64,000 nt of DNA. Source: Phaseolus vulgaris. Its lineage: Eukaryota; Streptophyta; Magnoliopsida; Fabales; Fabaceae. A program made the translations under genes and the position numbers. Positions 46,311 through 58,155 of the stretch are shown here, piece by piece. The stretch's first letter is position 1; each line of letters begins with the position of its first letter. Where the stretch lies: the NCBI RefSeq assembly GCF_000499845.2, contig NC_023754.2:8100403-8164402 (forward strand), given 5' to 3'. The notes beneath the pieces were generated by a model. It ran no database searches, was not told the origin of the DNA, and worked only from the letters and a program-made list of their open reading frames with translations.

Positions 46311-47457
46311 TGTTGAACCAAGTGGTGTTCAATGTTTTGAAGAATCCAAATCCTTTGAAGAATGTTGAAGCCTTTGCTTTGCTTGTTGTTGTTGTGCTGG
46401 TTTAAGCCTTGTTCTGGGGTAGTTTATATGTTATAATCCACCCTTGTATTAAATCTCAAGCAATTAGCATCTCAATCCTTATCAAAGTAAAATATTTTTC
46501 AAAACTAAGTTAAAACAACCGATTGTTTTGTCGAAACAACTGATTGTTTATACTTAGGTGTTTTGAGAAAGATTGAAAATTGTTTTTGAATGGTTGAAAC
46601 TGTTAAGTACCAAAACAACCAATTGATTCGAGGAAACAACCGATTGTTTGTTTTGGAACCATAACAGAAAAATTGTTTTGTGTTTGACTGAGCTTTAAAT
46701 GATTTAACTGAATACGCTCCAGTCATTAAATGCTTTGACCAATCTTTTAATGCAATTTAAGAGTTTGTTAAGATTTGATAACAAACTACATCTTTGAATA
46801 TATTAAGAAAAACAGATTTGAGAATTAAGAATCTTTTGACAAAGTTTTTCTAAAGAGTTTTTCAAAGTGCTGAGATTGCTAAGAGTTTGTGATTGATCAA
46901 GGTGCTGGAACAGGATTCTACTTGTATTGATTTCAGATATTCATCTGTAACAAGTGTAATCTTTGTAATCTGTTGAACAATTCGTTTATGTGTTTGCTGA
47001 GATTGGCTGTGTGTTCTTGAGGTGTTCAAGATCAGTAATCTTAGTGTTGGCCAAGGAGAGTGTGTTTCTTGAGGTGTTCAAGGTCATTCTCTTGGTTGTT
47101 GTGTAAGTGATCAAGTGGTGATTGCTTAGTGGATTTCCTCAGGGTTTCTGAGAAGATTGGATGTAGCTCTGGATTTGGAGTGAACCAGTATAAACAACTG
47201 TGTACAATCTCTCTATCCCTATCTATCTCTTTAAATTCAGTTTTGTCAATTGATAACTGGTATAAACAACCGATTGTTTCGCTAAAACAACCGATTATTT
47301 TTCCAGCTTTATGCTTTTGCTATTTGTTTTGAAAAACTGAATCCTTAATCAAGGTTCTCTCGAAGAATTTTCATTCTAAGCTTAAAAGTTTACTAAAATC
47401 TTTCTTAAACAATTCACACCCCCCCCCCCCTCTCGTTTAAGGCCATATATTCTAACA
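46311..47457 (+). repeat. 3' LTR of copia C
   Basis: TGTTGAACCA to ATTCTAACA, 1147 bp, with about 23 differences from the 5' LTR by eye. Followed by the target duplication AGAAG. Confidence 0.93.
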
Positions 47458-47462
47458 AGAAG

Positions 47463-47818
47463 TCCATCAATTGGTATTAGAGCTTTGGTTCATCAAAATA
47501 GCTAAGTTATTCGGTCAAAATTTCTCAAAACTGCTTTCGTGTTGTTCATAATTGTTTTCAATTTTTCTTATTGTTTTTCACATTTAATTGTTCAATTTTA
47601 CTGTTTAATCGATTTAGTTTTAATATTAAATAGTTTCAATTCCTTTCTTAAATAAAAAACAACAAAATCTACTTGGGTTCTTCAACTTTTTAGGTGAAAA
47701 TTGTGCAAAATCACTTTTTTTCAGTTTATGATCCTTGCATGTTATGTCTAACATTATGTATATCCTTATTGGTGGAGTTCTCCATGTCTCCTAGATGAAT
47801 TCTTTGGTTGAAATGAAT
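47463..47818 (+). mobile_element. LTR end, primer binding site and leader of element K
   Basis: GTCCATCA (to 47469) is an LTR end. TGGTATTAGAGC at 47472 is a primer binding site of initiator-Met type. AT-rich leader follows with no coding sequence. Confidence 0.5.
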
Positions 47819-48527
47819 TGATAGTGGATTTGAATGGCACCAGAAGTAGTGAAGATCAAATTTATGGAGAATCCGTGAGAAATGGAAGGAGAATAGGTGC
47901 TAAGAAGGAGGTAGGTCAACCTTCTAGAAATGCTCTAAGCTTTCTCTGATAAGATAATGAGAGCAAAGGATAAGAAGACTAAGAGAGGAATTCTAAAACC
48001 AATTTGACGGAAATTCATTACTTAAGCAAAGTCTAAAAATTACATATCTAAACACTCTTATTATAGTGCTTTAGTCATTTAAACTTGTGCCACAAGTTTT
48101 TAAAATTCTCTCCACTCACACAACGACATGTAGCAGTAATAGCTTGTGGAACAAGCTTCATAATTCTCTCCATTCACGTAGTGACATGTGGCAAGATAGC
48201 TTGCATCCCAAGCTTCAAAATACTCTCCAATTGGAGATAGACAAGTGGTAAAAGAGAGTTGAAGAGCAAAGCTATGTGGTGCCTACTTAAGCCCTGTGTG
48301 ACTGCCCATGGCAAAAAATCCTATACTACTCGATCCAAAATGGAAGGCCCAAAATCCTATTCTACTTTACCGAAATACAGGCCCAAAATAAATTTCTAAA
48401 CTACTTTGTACAATTTTTACAAATAAAGATATTGTATTCTTGATGCTTCCAAAATCTTCATGATCAAGTCTCTAACTCTATAACATCTTTATTCTTGAGT
48501 GCAGTCTCTCAGACAAGTTTTATCACA
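47819..48527 (-). mobile_element. Probable antisense LTR related to family L
   Basis: TG..CA-bounded on the plus strand (TGATAGTGGA ... TTTTATCACA). On the minus strand it starts after TTTCAAGAGGAAGG, a purine-rich tract resembling gypsy pol ends and polypurine tracts. The segment with AATTTCCGTCAAATTGG resembles AATTGCTGTCAAATTTG of the LTR at 5422-5931. Boundaries are uncertain. Confidence 0.4.
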
Positions 48528-49213
48528 CCTTCCTCTTGAAAGAAGATATGTCCTTAGATCTTGCATGAAGCTCATTGACTACAACCTTTATTTGTTTGAT
48601 TTATATTTATTTCAATATCAAATATCCATTTGCAATAATCATCAAACAAATGTAAAAAAAAAATTATTACAATTTTTTTTACAAGAAAACAATGCCTTAT
48701 TTTTATAATAATTTTTAGAAGGTAAAATAAGGTTTGTTGCTTTGGAAATATCTTTTCTTTCACTCTGTTTTTTTGGTTTTGAAAAGAAGAATTAACATCA
48801 AAATATGTATAAAAAGAAGAATTCAATATTTCTCAACAATGTTCTTTTAAGATTATTTCTCAACTATATTTGTACAGGGTGTTATAGGATATTCTTTTTG
48901 TTTTGAATTTTTCTTCAACTTCATCTTTTTTTTAATTAACCTTTCACAATATTCTTTTAAGAAAGAAGAGTTTATATCAATGTCTAGTTCAACTCTAGAC
49001 ACAAATTATTTTTAAGCAAGTCCTCACAAGGGTTTGCTATAAAGGAGAATTTTTTTTCTTCCACATCTATTTCTATTCTTTCTTTCTCTTTTTCTTTTAT
49101 CTCTTTCTTCTCCTTCTCTCTCTTTTCTTTTTCTTCCCTTTCTCAAATAAGAGCTTGTAGTTTTTCTTTTCTAAAGGTGAAACAAATTTTCTTTTTATAC
49201 ATGCCTTCAACTC

Positions 49214-49372
49214 ATGTCAATTCATTATTTTTAATTTTCTCTCAATTCATTATTTTTAATTTTCTCCCAATTGAAACATCATATTGTCTTTGTTTAAAAA
49301 AAAAACACATAATCTCCCAATTGAAACATCATATTGTCTTTGTTTAAAAAAAAAAAACACATAATCTCAACC
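49214..49372. repeat. Two adjacent short tandem duplications
   Basis: CAATTCATTATTTTTAATTT occurs twice in a row. Then a ~55-bp unit with CTCCCAATTGAAACATCATA and a run of A is repeated twice (about 49264-49370). Confidence 0.85.
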
Positions 49373-50617
49373 TTCATCTTCCATTCTAGATAGCCTTAAC
49401 ATTTGTATTTCCATATAAAGAAGAGATATCTATGTTAAACTATGTAAAATGAAGACGACTTCTAAACTTATAATGTTGTCTAAGAGGTGATTGATAGGAT
49501 TTACTATACACACCCTTGTATTTCTCGAAGGTAATCAAGAAACATCTTCGTAGGGCCCAATTATAGATTTTGATCGATCCATCTTTTACCACCCAAATCA
49601 CCTCCAAAATTCACAAACTTAGAACAATACCTTCCCTGTCATTTTTCCAACAAATCCCACCAATTGGTTCTACAAAAAGTCCAAAAAATATAACCAAAAT
49701 CCAACTCCTACACTAGCTTCAACAAACTTTTCTAGTTGTTCAAAGATTTTTTCTCCAAGAAATCCTCCGGTATTCATTCATTCTAATTTTTCCAAGAGTC
49801 AACCTAAGTCACCTTAGAACCAAACTTTTCGCCCTTAAGCCTAACTAAAACGTAATCTATCCAAAACCCAAACAAGAACAAGACAAAAAAAACTCAATCT
49901 TAGAAGTTTAGCTCGTCTTTAAATCTTTTGTATTTTTAGGCTTGTTTTGGATTCTATGACAATCTTGAATCTTTTTAAAGCCTCCACTATTTTGGCGAGC
50001 AAGTTCTTCACTTTATTCTTTTATATATATAACTCTTTACACCTACGTCAATGTTATGCATAGTATTCAGTTTTTAATTTGTAATTTCATTTATTAGAAT
50101 TGCAATTTGTAGTGGAAAATTTAAACGTTGATTATTCAAGTTTTGTGAAAGTATAAAACGAAAACCTTATATTGAATAAGTTTAAATTTTTACTTTTTTA
50201 TTATTCATTTTAAAGTACACTAAAAAGCATGTGTTTTAAATTAATTAAAGTTTCTTATATTTTGTTTTAATATAATATAAATATTTCTGGAGAATATTAT
50301 TTATTTGAAGTAATGAACTTCGAAAGGTTTATGAAAACAAGAGAAAAATATTTAGTAAATTAAAACAAAAACATAAAAAAGACAATTATTATCACATGAA
50401 ATCCCATTATCATTTCAAATTTGTTTGGAGAATAAGAGAGAAATCTGAGAAGGGGGACATAAGAGTAAACGGGGAAAATGTGTATTGAAACATTTTAGAC
50501 TTCAATAAGTACGCAAGACAAGAAATTTGAAGTGAAACTAGGAAAAGGAAGTATGAGGACATTAGACAACTCCACATTGAGCATATAAGCTACTTTACAA
50601 ATTTGAATTTATGGTAC

Positions 50618-50658
50618 GTGATCTATCTTAAACTTATGTTCTGTTTAAGATAGATCAC
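50618..50658. repeat. Perfect 16-bp inverted repeat
   Basis: GTGATCTATCTTAAAC, loop TTATGTTCT, GTTTAAGATAGATCAC. Perfect complementarity over 16 bp with a 9-nt loop. No gene context explains it. Confidence 0.9.
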
Positions 50659-51695
50659 TCAGTTATTTGCGTTGAACACTCGGTTACTCAAGATGATTGA
50701 ATGAATTAAATCGAGTTATTTTAGTTAGTGGTAGTTTAGTTTTTTTTATTTTATCAAAACATGTATGCTAATACATCACTATATTGAATGCATATGTAAT
50801 TAGGTAGCACTTTAGACACCTAAAATACCAGATACAAGAAAAAAAAATACAAGAGTGAGGAACCACACCAAACCCATTATGAAAATATAAGTGGAGGGCA
50901 AATATATGTCATTACAAAAGTCATAAGATATATAAAAGGTGGGATTTAAAAGGTGGAATTTCATCCCACCAAAAACTGACATGATTTCTAATCCTAAAAT
51001 AGTAATCAACACATTTGCTTACTTCTCTGTAAATGTGAGCTATTCCTCAAAATTTCCATACAATTTAGCCACCTATTTCTAAGTTTACAAGGCACTTTGT
51101 GTAGTATTTTATCAAAGCAAACAAAATGCTTCCAGGTACACATTTACAATGGTAGTATCTAAAGGCCCCTTGCCCCTGCAGAAAAATATGGCAAGAGCAC
51201 CCCAAAACTCAAACCAGAGATTAAGATTCAAGAAAAGATGAACTTGACGAAATTGTTAATAACAAGCAATTGACATTAGTATAGAGTGGGACTGATATAC
51301 TAGATAAAATATAATTAACTATCCAACTGATAATCTGATCGTAACCATCCATCTACCTGCACATCCCCGTTGATTACTAAATATAAAATGCCAGATTTTA
51401 AGGCATCTCTTTCACCTTCCCTCTTCCACATCTAGAAGGCAAAAAGAAAAGGAGGAGAAAAAGAAATTACAATTATGAAACAGCCAAAAGTCAATTGAGC
51501 TAGCTCCACATATTCCAGACAATGGTCCTTTCTGCGTCATATCCGCGCTGTGATCTGCTAAGTAAATTTCATTGTTGCTCTGGACCTTAGACTTTCTCTG
51601 AGATATTTTGGATGAACATGAAATGCACATAATTTTGCATGCCCTTGACAAATGAGGAAAACTGAACCCAACAAATTCTAGGCAGACGATACATA

Positions 51696-51966
51696 TCACC
51701 TGCGTATTCTTGTAACAATATAGTGCCCCTTCTCAAGGTCATATACCGTCTTCAATTGTGGCTTTCTCCATTGCATAACAAAGAATGCAGCAAGTATGAT
51801 TAAGAAAAAAAATGCAAATAATGAAAAATATGTGACTGATTCATTCCCTACGATCATCCCTGTATCTATATGTTCCAATTCAAGGGGTTCTCCCATTGTT
51901 TCAACTATGAAGGATCCAAGTGTCCAATCTACATGACTGTTAATCTTCTGGTTCCCAAATCCAACA
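51696..51966 (-). CDS. Last coding exon of an apyrase-like gene (GDA1/CD39 family)
   Basis: The minus-strand exon starts after TTACTTATCTGCAG and ends with TGA (51696-51698). It encodes about 89 residues: VGFGNQKINSHVDWTLGSFI, which fits the end of the apyrase catalytic domain (the DW.LG.FI segment), then a transmembrane helix (YFSLFAFFFLIILAAFFVMQ) and a basic tail KPQLKTVYDLEKGHYIVTRI. Apyrases hydrolyse nucleoside tri- and diphosphates, and some plant members have such a C-terminal anchor. The phase (one base, then full codons) matches the exon at 59432-59628. Recognition is by eye. Upstream exons are not in the window, so I cannot say whether the gene is functional. Confidence 0.7.
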
Positions 51967-52289
51967 CTGCAGATAAGTAATATCTCAATAGTTGTTTTGT
52001 TACCTTCCATGAAAGGGTTGAGGAGACAAATCAAAAGATCATTGAGTGAAAAGCAGTAGAAGAAAATTCAATAATGACTTCAACTTATAGCTTTGACTTC
52101 ATACACTCAACAATCACAAGGCAGAGAGCAATACGTGATAAAAGATCCTTACACATGAAAAGATCATTATGTATTTTTAATTATATAGGGGACAGCATGA
52201 TTTCTTTAAATCTCATACACAGCTACAAATTAAATAATATAAAGCTGGCATGCACTTACGAAAAAATAAAGTTAAATAATCAAAGGTTA

Positions 52290-52798
52290 TGAATCATCAA
52301 AGGTCTGCATGGTGTTGAGCAATACTAACGATTGTGAATAGATGTTCATAGCATATGACACCTAACCGTCTATGGTTCTAGGAGTTTACAGAACTTGAAG
52401 GAGGTTCAATTCTCCTTGGTGATAACAAGTCCAGTAAGATAACTGGAGTTGGAACATTAAGTTTCTCTGCATGATGGAATTGAGAGATTGCTTGAAAAAG
52501 TTAGGTTTGTACCTAGCTTGAAATGTAAGCTTATATCACTTGGTGAGCTTGAAAATAAGGGATATGTTTAAAGGTGAGAAGGGTGTTTTGAAGGTGTTGA
52601 GGGGATCCATGATAGTGATGAAGTGTGTAAGAAAAAATGACCCATATGTATGCCTTGTATTATCTGAGTCATCATCTACTACTAAGAAGACAGTCTTGTC
52701 TAAGATTGAGATATGATCATATGACATAGAAGATTGATTTGGTCTTTGTAAGCGAGAAAGACTTAATTGAGTTGAAGTAGGGCTTGTTTGGAAGTGAA
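52290..52798 (+). pseudogene. Copia element E, protease and GAG-pre-integrase piece
   Basis: Conceptual translation with several stops gives CS*HMTPNR, ELEGGSILLGDNKSSKITGV and GLIELKKQGLFGS (the H-x..GLIELKKQGL region before integrase). This is typical of Tnt1/Tork-like copia pol. It continues at 55305 after the insertions. Confidence 0.75.
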
Positions 52799-54430
52799 TG
52801 TTAATTGACTTGAGATTTAATTGAGTTGAGATTTTGTGAACACGGTATCCAAGGAAAAAACTGCAAAATTCGTGTTAATATGGGATAACAAAGGACAAAA
52901 GGAACCCTTGATTATTATTCGAGGAAGTTATTGGTCTACACTCAAAATATCAGAGACGATGACTTTAAAAATCTCAAGAGCAAGAAGTGTCTAGTTGAGA
53001 ATCAAAGTGATAATGAGGTTCAAAACTGATTACAGTCTTGAATATTGTTCCGTTGAATATAACGGGCTTAGTCCATAGTTTCTATTATTCTATTATGTTA
53101 TTTTGTTTTTATTTCCATCTATAATTAAACAACTCTATGTGTGTATTTCGCACCAGGAAAAGTAATCCTATCTTTATTTTTTTATTCTTAATATGGTATC
53201 ATACCTAAGGCATCACCTACAGACTTTGGGATGAACACAAAAGAAATAGACGAAATGCAGGTATAAAAAGGTTGAGATAGTTGATGGTAGCTTAAAGCAG
53301 TATAATGTAGAGATAGATTATGAGTAAAACGTACACCTTTAGAGGGCAATGGCTTAATATCTTAGTAAACTTCATGCTCTTTTTCATGATTTTAATGAGT
53401 TATTCCCTCCTGTCTCAACTCCTTCTCAAGAACTAGGAAAAAGATCCAAGTTCTTCTTGTTATTGGGCTTACATGAACTTCCTTATGATTATCCTCATGT
53501 CTTAGATCTGATTTTGGGATCTCCTGTTATGTCCAATTTTACTACCACTTGCTCTACCTTCTACGTGTGTCAAGTAAACACGTCAATGATATATCTACCT
53601 TGTTGATGACTCTTCTACTTTAGTCTCTCAGTGTAATGATCGCACTAGCCCTCACAAGCTAGGCAAAGGGCGTCACAAGTGTGACCATTGTGGCATGCCT
53701 GGCCAAAAAATTAATAGGTTATGTCTTACATGGTCATCCTTCTAGAATTGTTGCGATTGCCCAAACTACTCCTATGCAACCTTCTACTTTGGACCCTACT
53801 TCATTTGATACCCCAAATCAGTCTGCTATTTTCAATGAACTTCGTAAATGGTATTAGGATCGTCAGAACTCTGGATCCACTACTTTTGTTGCACATTCAG
53901 GTACATCTTTTGTTAGTTTCACTCACTCCAATTCCCTTGGTCCTTGGGTTCTAAACTTAGGTGTGAGAAATCGCATTACTGGTAATAAATCTTTTTTTCT
54001 CTTCTATGTCTACCTCTGGTTATTTACCATTTGTTACCATGGCTAATGGCTTTAGTGTCTCATCCCATGGTGATGGTACTATTCATCTCCTTTCATTATC
54101 TATTGTTAATGTTTTTTATGTTCCTGGGTCTTCCTCCAACTTATTATCCATTAGTCGTTTAACTCGTTCCCTTGATTATGTTATTTCTTTTACCAAAGAT
54201 TTTTTTTGTTTATAGGACCGAAATTTGGGACGGATGATTGACATCGGATGTAAGTCTCATGGTCTTTATTATCTATGAACATCTACATGTTGTCAGGCAA
54301 TGCATGATTAAATAAATGCTCTTCAGACCAGTGGAACTTGGGAACTTGTTGCTTTACCTTTTGGAAAATCTATTGTTGGTTATAGGTGGGTTTTTACAAT
54401 CAAAGTTGGTCTTGATGGTACTAGCAATCA
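52799..54430 (+). mobile_element. Copia remnant M (LTR, gag, protease, start of RT)
   Basis: LTR about 52799-53193, then TGGTATCATACC as primer binding site (53194). A gag-like region with a damaged knuckle (CDHCGMPGQ, about 53681-53707) follows. The protease-like WVLNLGVRNRITGNK has the catalytic DSG lost. TMANGFSVSS and NLLSISRLTRS follow, then after a deletion the RT start SGTWELVALPFGKSIVGYRW. Integrase is missing. Many stops. Confidence 0.75.
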
Positions 54431-55147
54431 AGATTTTAAGTTTGACATGTAGCTCATCAGGATGTGAGCGCAATTGGAGTGTATTTAAGCAAGTAAGTAA
54501 TAGTTATTTTTCATGACAGGACTCATTTCATTATTATGTTGTAGGATGTAGAAAGAAATTAATTCACATTATACTTGCATATTCATTCCAAAAAAAGGAA
54601 CAGATTGAAGCACAAAAGGTAGCATGATTTGGTTTACGTAAAGTATAACCAACAACTTACTCAAAGATATAATATCAGGGATGAAATAGACCCTATTCAA
54701 CTCAATGACATTGATGAGTGCAATGAGTGGTTAGTGGGACAAGTAGATGATGATACTGAAGACGAGGAAATGAGTTGATGATGATCCCACTCTTAATTGG
54801 GCAATTGTTTATGAAGCTTTAGGTGTTGGAGAACCAATAATTTACACACAGAGACAAGCAAGCAGTAAAAGAAAGTTACCATCTAGTGGTGATGGTATTG
54901 TCATTGTCTCTTCCCAAGCTTCTAAGAAAGGTCCAGCTGCAACCTTATCCCAAACAAAAATGGGCAAAAAGAAGATTTAAATTGGGGTTGAGAATGAATT
55001 GCATGATAGCTCTGATTCTGAGTTTGAAAAATTAACTGACTTTAACAAGAGTTTCTCTAAAGGGGAAGAGGAGGACGGATATGCCCCATTAAATAATATA
55101 ATCTTTAGTTATGATTGTCTCTTTCATTATTTTTTCATTTTTTGAAG

Positions 55148-55194
<47 letters not shown>

Positions 55195-55304
55195 TTTTTT
55201 CGACTGTCATGCTTCCGCCATAACCCGTTATGGGTTCCATTATAACTCTATAAAGGAATTTTGGGGTCTCCGATATGATCCGTTATCCGATATTGATAAC
55301 ACTG
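54431..55304 (+). pseudogene. hAT transposase C-terminal part and right terminus
   Basis: CSSSGCERNWSVFKQ (about 54451-54495) is the conserved start of the hAT dimerisation region. KKRNRLKHKR and HDLVYVKYNQQLTQRYN follow after a probable intron beginning GTAAGTAATAG. An acidic tail reaches EEEDGYAPL near 55090. A (TA)n run (about 55148-55189) and a terminal segment ending GATAACACTG (55304) follow. The left half is missing. Stops such as TAG within HKR*HDL show decay. Confidence 0.75.
55148..55189. repeat. (TA)n microsatellite
   Basis: About 20 TA units upstream of the hAT terminal segment. Confidence 0.95.
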
Positions 55305-55733
55305 TTCAAGAATTGATAATTCAAAGGGAGATTGGTGGTCTAAGGGCTTTACTCAGATACAAAGAGCTTATTGTAAAGCATAGATCCATACAAATACTAT
55401 TAACCATGGTTGCTAAGCTTAACCCTTCAGCTAGAATAAATGGACATTAAAACTGCATTTTTATATGGGGACTTAAAAAAGACCATCTACATGAAACAAC
55501 CAGAAGGATTTGAAATAGGAGACAAAGATTGTGTTTGTAAACTAAACAGATCTTTGCATGGTCTGAACAATCCTAAAGGCAATGGAACAAGCAATTTGAT
55601 GAGCTCATTCCATGTGTTGCTTTTGAACGTAGCAAATACGATACTTGTGTCTACTTTAAGTTTCTAGCAGAAGATTGCTTCATAGTATTGTTGTTGTTTG
55701 TTGATGACATTCTAATAGCCAATAGTTGAAAAG
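55305..55733 (+). pseudogene. Copia element E, RT N-terminal piece
   Basis: VKHRSIQILLTMVAKLN, then after a frameshift MDIKTAFLYGDLKKTIYMKQ and PEGFEIGDKDCVCKLNRSLH. After another shift the catalytic strand reads LLLFVDDILIAN. It is interrupted at 55733 by element D and resumes at 57380. Confidence 0.8.
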
Positions 55734-57379
55734 TGTTGGAGATCCCACATCGACTAGAAATTAGAGTTTTTCATTGTATATAAGTGAGTACAAACCTCAA
55801 CCTCATAAGCCGGTTTTATAGGGTTGAGTTAGGCTTAAAGTTCACTTTGTAATATGGTATCAGAGCTCCTGATTAGGGAGACTCTGCTTCTGCAACCTTT
55901 TTTTTAGCAGCCTTCATTGCTGTAATCATTTTCCTTGCCAGCCTTCATTGCGGCAATTTTTTTTTTTTTGGACAGCCTTAAATGCTGCAACTTTTTATTT
56001 TCCTTATCTTTTCTCCATTGACCACCACCACCACCTTGCACCATTGATTGTTACTGCCACCGTCATTGACCTCCGTCGACCACCACCACCGACCACTGCC
56101 GCCTTCGCTCACCGGAACTGCCACTGCTCGCCAAAAACTGTCGCCGATTGTCGGAAACCGCCATCGAGAAATTTTTCTGGCGGATTTTTTTTTTTAACAA
56201 GATCAAATTTTGCCAATATGAAAAACTCAGTTGGTTTTGAGCTCTCATGGACTCCCTTAGTAAGCCATCTAGCTATTGTTCCTTCACTATGAGTGGTAAG
56301 AGTTCTAGTTTTTTATCCTTTAATGCTTCTAGTACTGAAAATATCTAGATTATAGACTCTGGTGCTACTGATCATATGACACCTCATTCCTCTTCTTTTT
56401 CATCCTACACTGCTTTATCTGGTAACCCATATATTACTATTGCTAATGGTTCCACTACCCTCGTTAATGGTTGTGGTAACATTCACCTTCAACCTTCATT
56501 TCCTTTAAAAAATGTGCTTCATGTTCCCAAACTATCCAATAACCTCTTGTCTATTCAAAAGATTACCTAAGATTTAAATTGTGCAGTGGTATTTTTCCCT
56601 TCCCATTGTGTTTTTCAGGATCTTGCCACGGGGAAGACTATTGGAATTGCTAAAGAGCAGGGCGGGTTATATTATTTACAGCATGAAGAAAATAAAAAGT
56701 GTGCTAGACTACAGGCACACACTTCTAATCTCCAGCAAGGTCGTGAATCTTGGTCATCCTCTAAGAAATGGCTTCAACACAGACATCTTGATCATCCTCC
56801 CTTTAGTACCCTAAAGTCCTTATTTCCTGTTTTATTTACAAAAGTGTCTGCTGAGTCATTTCATTGAGATGTTTGTCAGTTTGCTAAACATCATCGGACA
56901 ACTTTTCCTCCCAATGGTAATAAAAGTTCTAAACCTTTTGATTTTATTCATTCAGATGTATGGGGATCTTCACCTATTCCTAATATCTCGGGTGCAAAAT
57001 GGTTTGTTTCATTTATTGATAATTGTACTCGGGTTACTGGATATTTCTCATGAAAGATAAGTTTGAAGTTTTTCACCTGTTTATAAAGTTTTACAGAATG
57101 ATTCAAACACAATTTGAAAGTCCATTTTTTAATATGGTATCAGAGTCATTTCGAGCTTATCCTAACAAGTATTTATTGGGCTTATCAGGCCACCCGCTAT
57201 CGGACCACCCATAATATATAGTCCCACGCACGAGTTGGCAGTCTCGGTGTGAGTGGTGTGTTGGAGATCCCACATCGACTAGAGATTAGAGTCTTTCATT
57301 GTATATAAGTGGGTGCAAACCTCAACCTCATGAGCCGGTTTTATGGGGTTGAGTTAGGCTTAAAGTCCACTTTGTAATA
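55734..57379 (+). mobile_element. Element D: copia with 121-bp LTRs, TRIM-like 3' part
   Basis: LTRs 55734-55854 and 57259-57379 are both 121 bp (TGTTGGAGATCCCACATCGA ... TTTGTAATA). The primer binding site TGGTATCAGAGC is at 55855. Flanks AAAAG and AAATG are a one-mismatch target duplication. The internal part holds a leader rich in CCACC triplets, then a protease (IIDSGATDHMTPHSSS, about 56352-56399). GAG-pre and the integrase start (HLDHPPFSTLKSLF, CQFAKHHR, FDFIHSDVWGSS) follow. It stops at 57116. An 18-bp LTR end (57117-57134), another primer-site-like TGGTATCAGAG and a short TRIM-type internal region lead into the last LTR. RT is absent. Confidence 0.8.
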
Positions 57380-58155
57380 AAATGCTTAATGCTAAGCTGA
57401 ATAGGAAATTTGATATGAAGGATTTAAAATTTGTATAACAAACTTGAAACTTATGTCCACAGCTCTTGCTTCCAATCTCATAACATAGTGAAGGAACAAA
57501 AGTATATGCTTAGTTTTCCCTATCCAAACATCATTGGTTTTGTGATGTATGCAAGGGTTTGCATTCGCCCTGACATAGCCTATGTTGTGAATGTTGCTAG
57601 CACATTCATGTCAAATCCTAGGTGAGCACATTAACAGACTCTTAAATGGATTCTTTGTTATCTGAAAGGATTGCTTGAAAGTATTTAAGTTTATGGTGGA
57701 GCTAGACAATATGCCAAAGACAATCCCATGGAGGGTTTCATTGATTTGGACTACACTAGGAGTTTAGACACTAGAAAATCTTTCACAAGTTATGAGTTAA
57801 CTGCATATGGTAATGTAAGGACTTTCATGAAACAAAGTATATTTTCCAGAGAAAAGCAATGAAGGAAGCCTTAGGGGTAAGAGATCTAGCCAGAGAGTTG
57901 AAGGAGCAAGACCAAGTTGTCATCGTCTACTATGACAATAGTAGCGCTATACCATTATCCAAGAATCAAGTCTACTGTGAAAGAACTAAACATATTAATT
58001 TCAAGATGCATTTTGTAAAAGAAGAGATTGCTCGAGAGTCTATGAAGGCGATAAAGGTCTCAGTAGATCATAATCTCTTTGATATGAATACAAAAGTTCT
58101 ACCAAGCAACAAGTTTTTTTATTGCTTGGATTTGATCAAATTGATTCGTGGTTAA
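57380..58155 (+). pseudogene. Copia element E, RT end and RNase H
   Basis: KLNRKFDMKDL joins directly to the RT piece ending at 55733. Then MYARVCIRPDIAYVVNVAST, DYTRSLDTRKSFTSYEL, YDNSSAIPLSKNQVYCERTK and TKVLPSNKFFYCLDLIKL follow, the usual copia RNase H order. Several stops and shifts are present; the last frame (57859-58155) is open for 98 codons. Confidence 0.82.

Larger units (their letters stand above)
40680..47457 (+). mobile_element. Full-length Ty1/copia element C
   Basis: 6778 bp flanked by AGAAG at 40675-40679 and 47458-47462. Order: 1145-bp LTR, PBS, gag, protease, integrase, RT, RNase H, polypurine tract, 1147-bp LTR. The LTRs differ at about 2% of sites by eye. The coding region is defective, so recent movement probably used proteins made elsewhere. 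Confidence 0.95.
48528..51695. other. AT-rich region without recognised genes
   Basis: It contains pyrimidine-rich stretches (about 49050-49145), two short tandem duplications and a perfect hairpin (50618-50658). Short open frames such as 50812-51012 show no recognisable similarity. The right end is the 3' flank of the apyrase gene on the minus strand; its polyadenylation site is not defined. Confidence 0.6.

Noticed and set aside
55115..55450. 111-codon frame over the (TA)n run
   Set aside because: Chance frame across a microsatellite, the hAT terminus and the copia E RT; not a gene.
55734..55854. Cassandra-type TRIM with 5S RNA-like LTR
   Set aside because: No 5S-like internal promoter or sequence in the 121-bp LTR.
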